Assembly (NCBI GenBank): GCA_028673005.1
Contig: CM054113.1
Location: 173,026,837 to 173,090,836 of the forward strand
Direction: 5' to 3'
DNA: 64,000 bases
Source: Tanypteryx hageni
Lineage: Eukaryota; Arthropoda; Insecta; Odonata; Petaluridae
Under the pieces are notes generated by a model. That model ran no database searches. It worked only from the letters and a program-made list of their open reading frames with translations, and was not told the origin of the DNA. Positions 60,960-64,000 of this stretch are shown here, one piece after another. A program made the position numbers and the translations under genes. Numbering within the stretch: the stretch's first letter is position 1; the number at the start of each line of letters is the position of its first letter.

Positions 60960-61398
60960 GTTTCTCATTGAATAGTTAGGGTTCATTTAACTGAAATTGT
61001 TGATAAGACGAAATAGCAGATATTAAGATTATGCTAGTATTCTTTTATTGTAACTTCACCTACTGGTATGTGGTTATGCGTCTTTCGTGTGATCCTGTGT
61101 CATAGTATTCCGTAGGTACTGGCTGGTAATTGCAAAACATGTGTTTGCTTTACAAAATAAGTAGTATTTCCAAAAGTCATTAAAATGAGCTTTTCAAAAT
61201 CTACTATTGGCGAATTACCACTGATGACGACTGCTTCGTAGCAAAAAATTTGCATCTGGTTTTGCAAACTTTTTTTTCTGTTTTGGAGAGTCATACATTG
61301 TCAGTTTGATTGTAGTCATTTGGTGATCTCAGTTATTTATTTTGAATGTCTTAGATTGAAAATGGTTGGTGTTTATTAGTTTGTCTTTGTCTTGTCAG
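60960..61398. other. No gene recognised; leads into candidate exon 2
   Basis: AT-rich DNA between hAT copy 2 and the candidate exon. The last 30 bases form a T/G-T-rich polypyrimidine-like stretch before CAG. Confidence 0.5.
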
Positions 61399-61448
61399 CT
61401 GTTGTCCTTAACAACGCCGATCCATATTCTTCGCCATTATTGGGGAAA
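61399..61448 (+). CDS. Candidate internal coding exon 2 (unidentified gene)
   Basis: A 50-bp segment between acceptor TTTGTCTTTGTCTTGTCAG and consensus donor GTAAGTATT. With one carried base it reads VVLNNADPYSSPLLGK and ends on a complete codon. The carried base supplied by candidate exon 1 (A) would give Thr at the junction. Both exons have strong sites on the same strand and compatible phase across a 15.8-kb gap, a typical insect intron size for a long gene. The gene is not recognised. The frame also continues open beyond the donor into C/T-rich sequence, so openness alone is weak evidence. Confidence 0.4.
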
Positions 61449-62222
61449 GTAAGTATTCATGTCGCGGTCGCGGGTTCTATCTCTGCTTGGATGAATGCTG
61501 GAAGTGCAGAATTTCCTAATTTCTATTTCGTGTCGCGCCGTTCGGCTCTCAGTGGTGACAAAAAAGCGGACGTTTCAGCTCTGCATGACAAACAAGGAGT
61601 TAATTCCCTACTCGGAAGTCCTTTCCCATCACTTTCACCGCCGCCTCCCCTTCTCCCCCTTCCTCTTTTTCCAAACTCCACCATAGCAGCAACTTGTCAC
61701 TTCTCGGGAACACCCGTGTCTCCACTTACCGTTTCGTCATTTTCTCCCTTCCGTTCCCATTCTATGGCGTATCTCTCCCTTTCTCTCTGCATACATCTCG
61801 CCTTGTGTCTGTCTCTCTCTTCATCTCCCGTTCCACTATCCCTCGGTTTATTCGCATTTCGCTTTTTCTACGTTTTTCCTTGCAAATCTCCTCGTCGAAT
61901 TTTATAGTCGACCCACTCTATCTTAAACTCTGAGGGCCATGCAGTATTAGTGGAGTAGTTCTAAAAAGGGGCTCTAGACAATCACTGGATAGTAACGTTG
62001 CCGCATGTGAACAACCGCTGTTTCTCCCTTTCCATTCGGTCTCTTCTTGGGTGTAACTTGGCAACGTCTCCCCTTCCTCTTCTCATTTGCCAGAGCTCAA
62101 AGTTGGAATACTTCGCTTACAGTACAAAATGGTTCAGGCTGGTCTTTTCTAACTTGATTGCATTCACTCGTAAATGTCTTTCCCTGCCATTTCCTCCGCT
62201 CTCAGCTTTCCCGACCCGATTC

Positions 62223-62269
<47 letters not shown>

Positions 62270-64000
62270 TATATACGAGTATATAACGCATTCTCGGTCT
62301 CCTTCCCGTCTTCTCTTTGAATTTTTTCTCTTCGATTTTTTACGCCAATTCTCCATTTTTCAACTCGACCCAGGCTCGCGAATGGCTACTTTCACCGTAT
62401 TATATTTTCTTCCTCTTAATGTTTTCTCTCTTCGCATCTTTTTTTACTATCGTAAATATCCGTATTCATCCGTTTCGCCTCTCTTCCGATCCTCTCGCTT
62501 TCTCGATTGCTTTTCATAACTTGATCTCTCTGGATATGTCCCTTCCCCTCTCTTTCCTCCCTCTTTTCTCTCACTCGTTTCGCGTCTTCCTCTACCTGCA
62601 AATCTCAACCCCTTAACCCATTCTCTGGGTATCTCAGTACGCAAGCCTCTCACACAAACACACACATATATATGTGCGTGTTCTCAAAGAGGAAATTAAC
62701 TGCGTCGTGGCAAGGTCGTTTCGCATGAGAGGGGATGAAAGGGAAAGGAGAAGCGGAGATGTTAGGAGGGATGTATAGAGAAAGAGAGGATGGGGGCGTT
62801 ATACTTAGATTACAGAGAAATGAGAAAAGGGTTGCCAGAGAAATAGGAAGAGCAGTGAGAGAAAGAAAGAAAGATTAGGTCGGGGCAAGAGAAATGGAAA
62901 TTTCCACCTCTCTCGCACGATTTCTTCATTTCTCTTTCGACTGTTTTCTCTCTCTCTCTCTCACGTGCACACAGAGCGCTTTTCGTTTTCCTCTTTCCGC
63001 CCCTTTCTTCTCTCCCTCGCATCCTTCCCGCAAACAGACGGACCTCTCGCGTTTTATACACATTTTCCCCTAGGGGGATGTAGAGGGCGTGAGAAGGCGG
63101 GAGAAGGAGAGAGTGAGTGACGAAGTCCACTTTACGGCGCATTAGGAATAATAGGAAGGATGAGTCCGTGACAGTTTGCAGGATGATGAATGGCTGCGGA
63201 TGGCCTGGGATTGTGTGCTTGCGCGTGCGTGTTTGTGTGGACGTATAAATGTGGAAGAAAGGAGAGGTCAGACGAGCGGCATTATTGTGCGCGTGTCGTT
63301 TTTTTTTTGTTCTCAGTGCTAGCGTGTGTGTGCAAGCGTTTGTACGGTTTTCTTATACGTGCGACTCGAGCCCTTTCCTTTGCTTTCTGTCATTGCCTTC
63401 TTTTTTATAACCTTATCACCTTTTCCTTTCCTGGACGCTCGGGAAAAATCGCATGCTGGAAAAAAGGCAAAAGGAAATCGAATATCGATTTACTAAAGAA
63501 ACGAGTTTCTGATGAATTTTTTATCCCCCGTGTATTTTTTCACCTTAATTTTGGTCCCTCTCGAAAAAAAGTTCCATTCGTGTGACTGAGCGAATTCGCT
63601 ATTTTAAAAAATGACTGATGGAAAGCTGTCGTTTTTCGTTATTTTGTTGTCTGATGTTACGTTTGCATATAGTACTTTGTTGTACAACTATACTGGGACA
63701 TCGTTCAGAGCCTTCATGAATGAATTGCTGAAAAAATGTCTACGCCAGTTTACACATTTTTCTTTTTTTGAGAACTACCTCACATTGCGCGGCCATCAAT
63801 TTCACATTAACGCGGCTTCGGAACGGTCTCCAAGAATTAAAAATCATAAAATGCTTTAATTCGACTCAGAGATTATAATAAAGAATAAAGAAAGCAATGC
63901 TGAATACAATATAGAATAGCAAGGTGTTTAATGTTGAATTCAAGACCGGTCATTTGTGACCTCATGTGTTATTATGGGGAAACCTCTCCCACTTTGCATG
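61449..64000. other. No further exon recognised; C/T-rich block and (TA)n
   Basis: Pyrimidine-rich block at 61620-61870, (TA)n at 62224-62266, and another mixed C/T- and G/A-rich zone at 62500-63130. Open frames here are composition-driven. No downstream partner for candidate exon 2 could be defined before the window ends. Confidence 0.5.
62224..62266. repeat. (TA)n microsatellite
   Basis: About 42 bp of TA dinucleotides, followed by TGAGTATATACGAGTATATA. Confidence 0.96.

Noticed and set aside
1..64000. CRISPR arrays, rRNA, bacterial operons or prophage
   Set aside because: No regularly spaced direct repeats with unique spacers, no rRNA-like stretches and no dense coding; tandem arrays present are simple or satellite-like.

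Overview
This window looks like non-coding, repeat-rich nuclear DNA from an arthropod, probably an insect. The evidence is a dense mixture of animal transposon superfamilies (pogo/Tigger, mariner, hAT, piggyBac, a THAP-encoding P-like element, a CR1/Jockey-type LINE), GTAAGT-type splice sites, long pyrimidine tracts, and no bacterial-style gene packing. The species cannot be told from the sequence. I found no complete host gene. Two ~50-bp segments on the + strand (45550-45600 and 61399-61448) have strong splice sites and compatible reading phase, so at least the right third of the window may be introns of one long + strand gene. That is a hypothesis.

Layout. 1-7.3 kb: unique AT-rich DNA, C/T-rich low-complexity blocks and a tRNA-like SINE head. 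7.3-10.1 kb: a nearly full-length pogo/Tigger element with a broken transposase and an array of a GGGGCAAAAGTCC motif. 10-23 kb: mostly unannotatable DNA, two weak hAT-like fragments, a local duplication and a (CT)n run. 23.4 kb: a fold-back element. 24.2-25.7 kb: a very long polypyrimidine tract with an 18-bp repeat array. 29.4-32.8 kb: a hAT element with perfect 8-bp target duplications, which itself contains a P-like element carrying a two-exon THAP-domain gene. 32.9-33.1 kb: a short element related to the fold-back at 56 kb. 34.7-36.1 kb: a dead mariner. 40.9-42.1 kb: a 5'-truncated LINE with an open reverse transcriptase frame. 49.9-50.9 and 54.6-57.1 kb: three copies of a Helentron-like repeat built of ~145-bp units; two are head to head and form a ~2.5-kb inverted repeat, and one is split by a fold-back element. 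59.1-61.0 kb: a second hAT copy with a piggyBac-type element nested in it that encodes only the C-terminal cysteine-rich domain. The rest is AT-rich DNA, C/T-rich blocks and (TA)n.

Most interesting points: (i) the P-like transposon coding for a THAP-only protein, with its empty site preserved in the second hAT copy; (ii) a family of fold-back elements that share a hammerhead-like core (CUGANGA, stem, GAAA) and 12-13-bp target duplications, suggesting Penelope-like or retrozyme-like elements; (iii) the two phase-compatible candidate micro-exons; (iv) the pogo operator-like repeats; (v) the inverted Helentron-like pair. All calls are from reading the sequence; no database search was possible.
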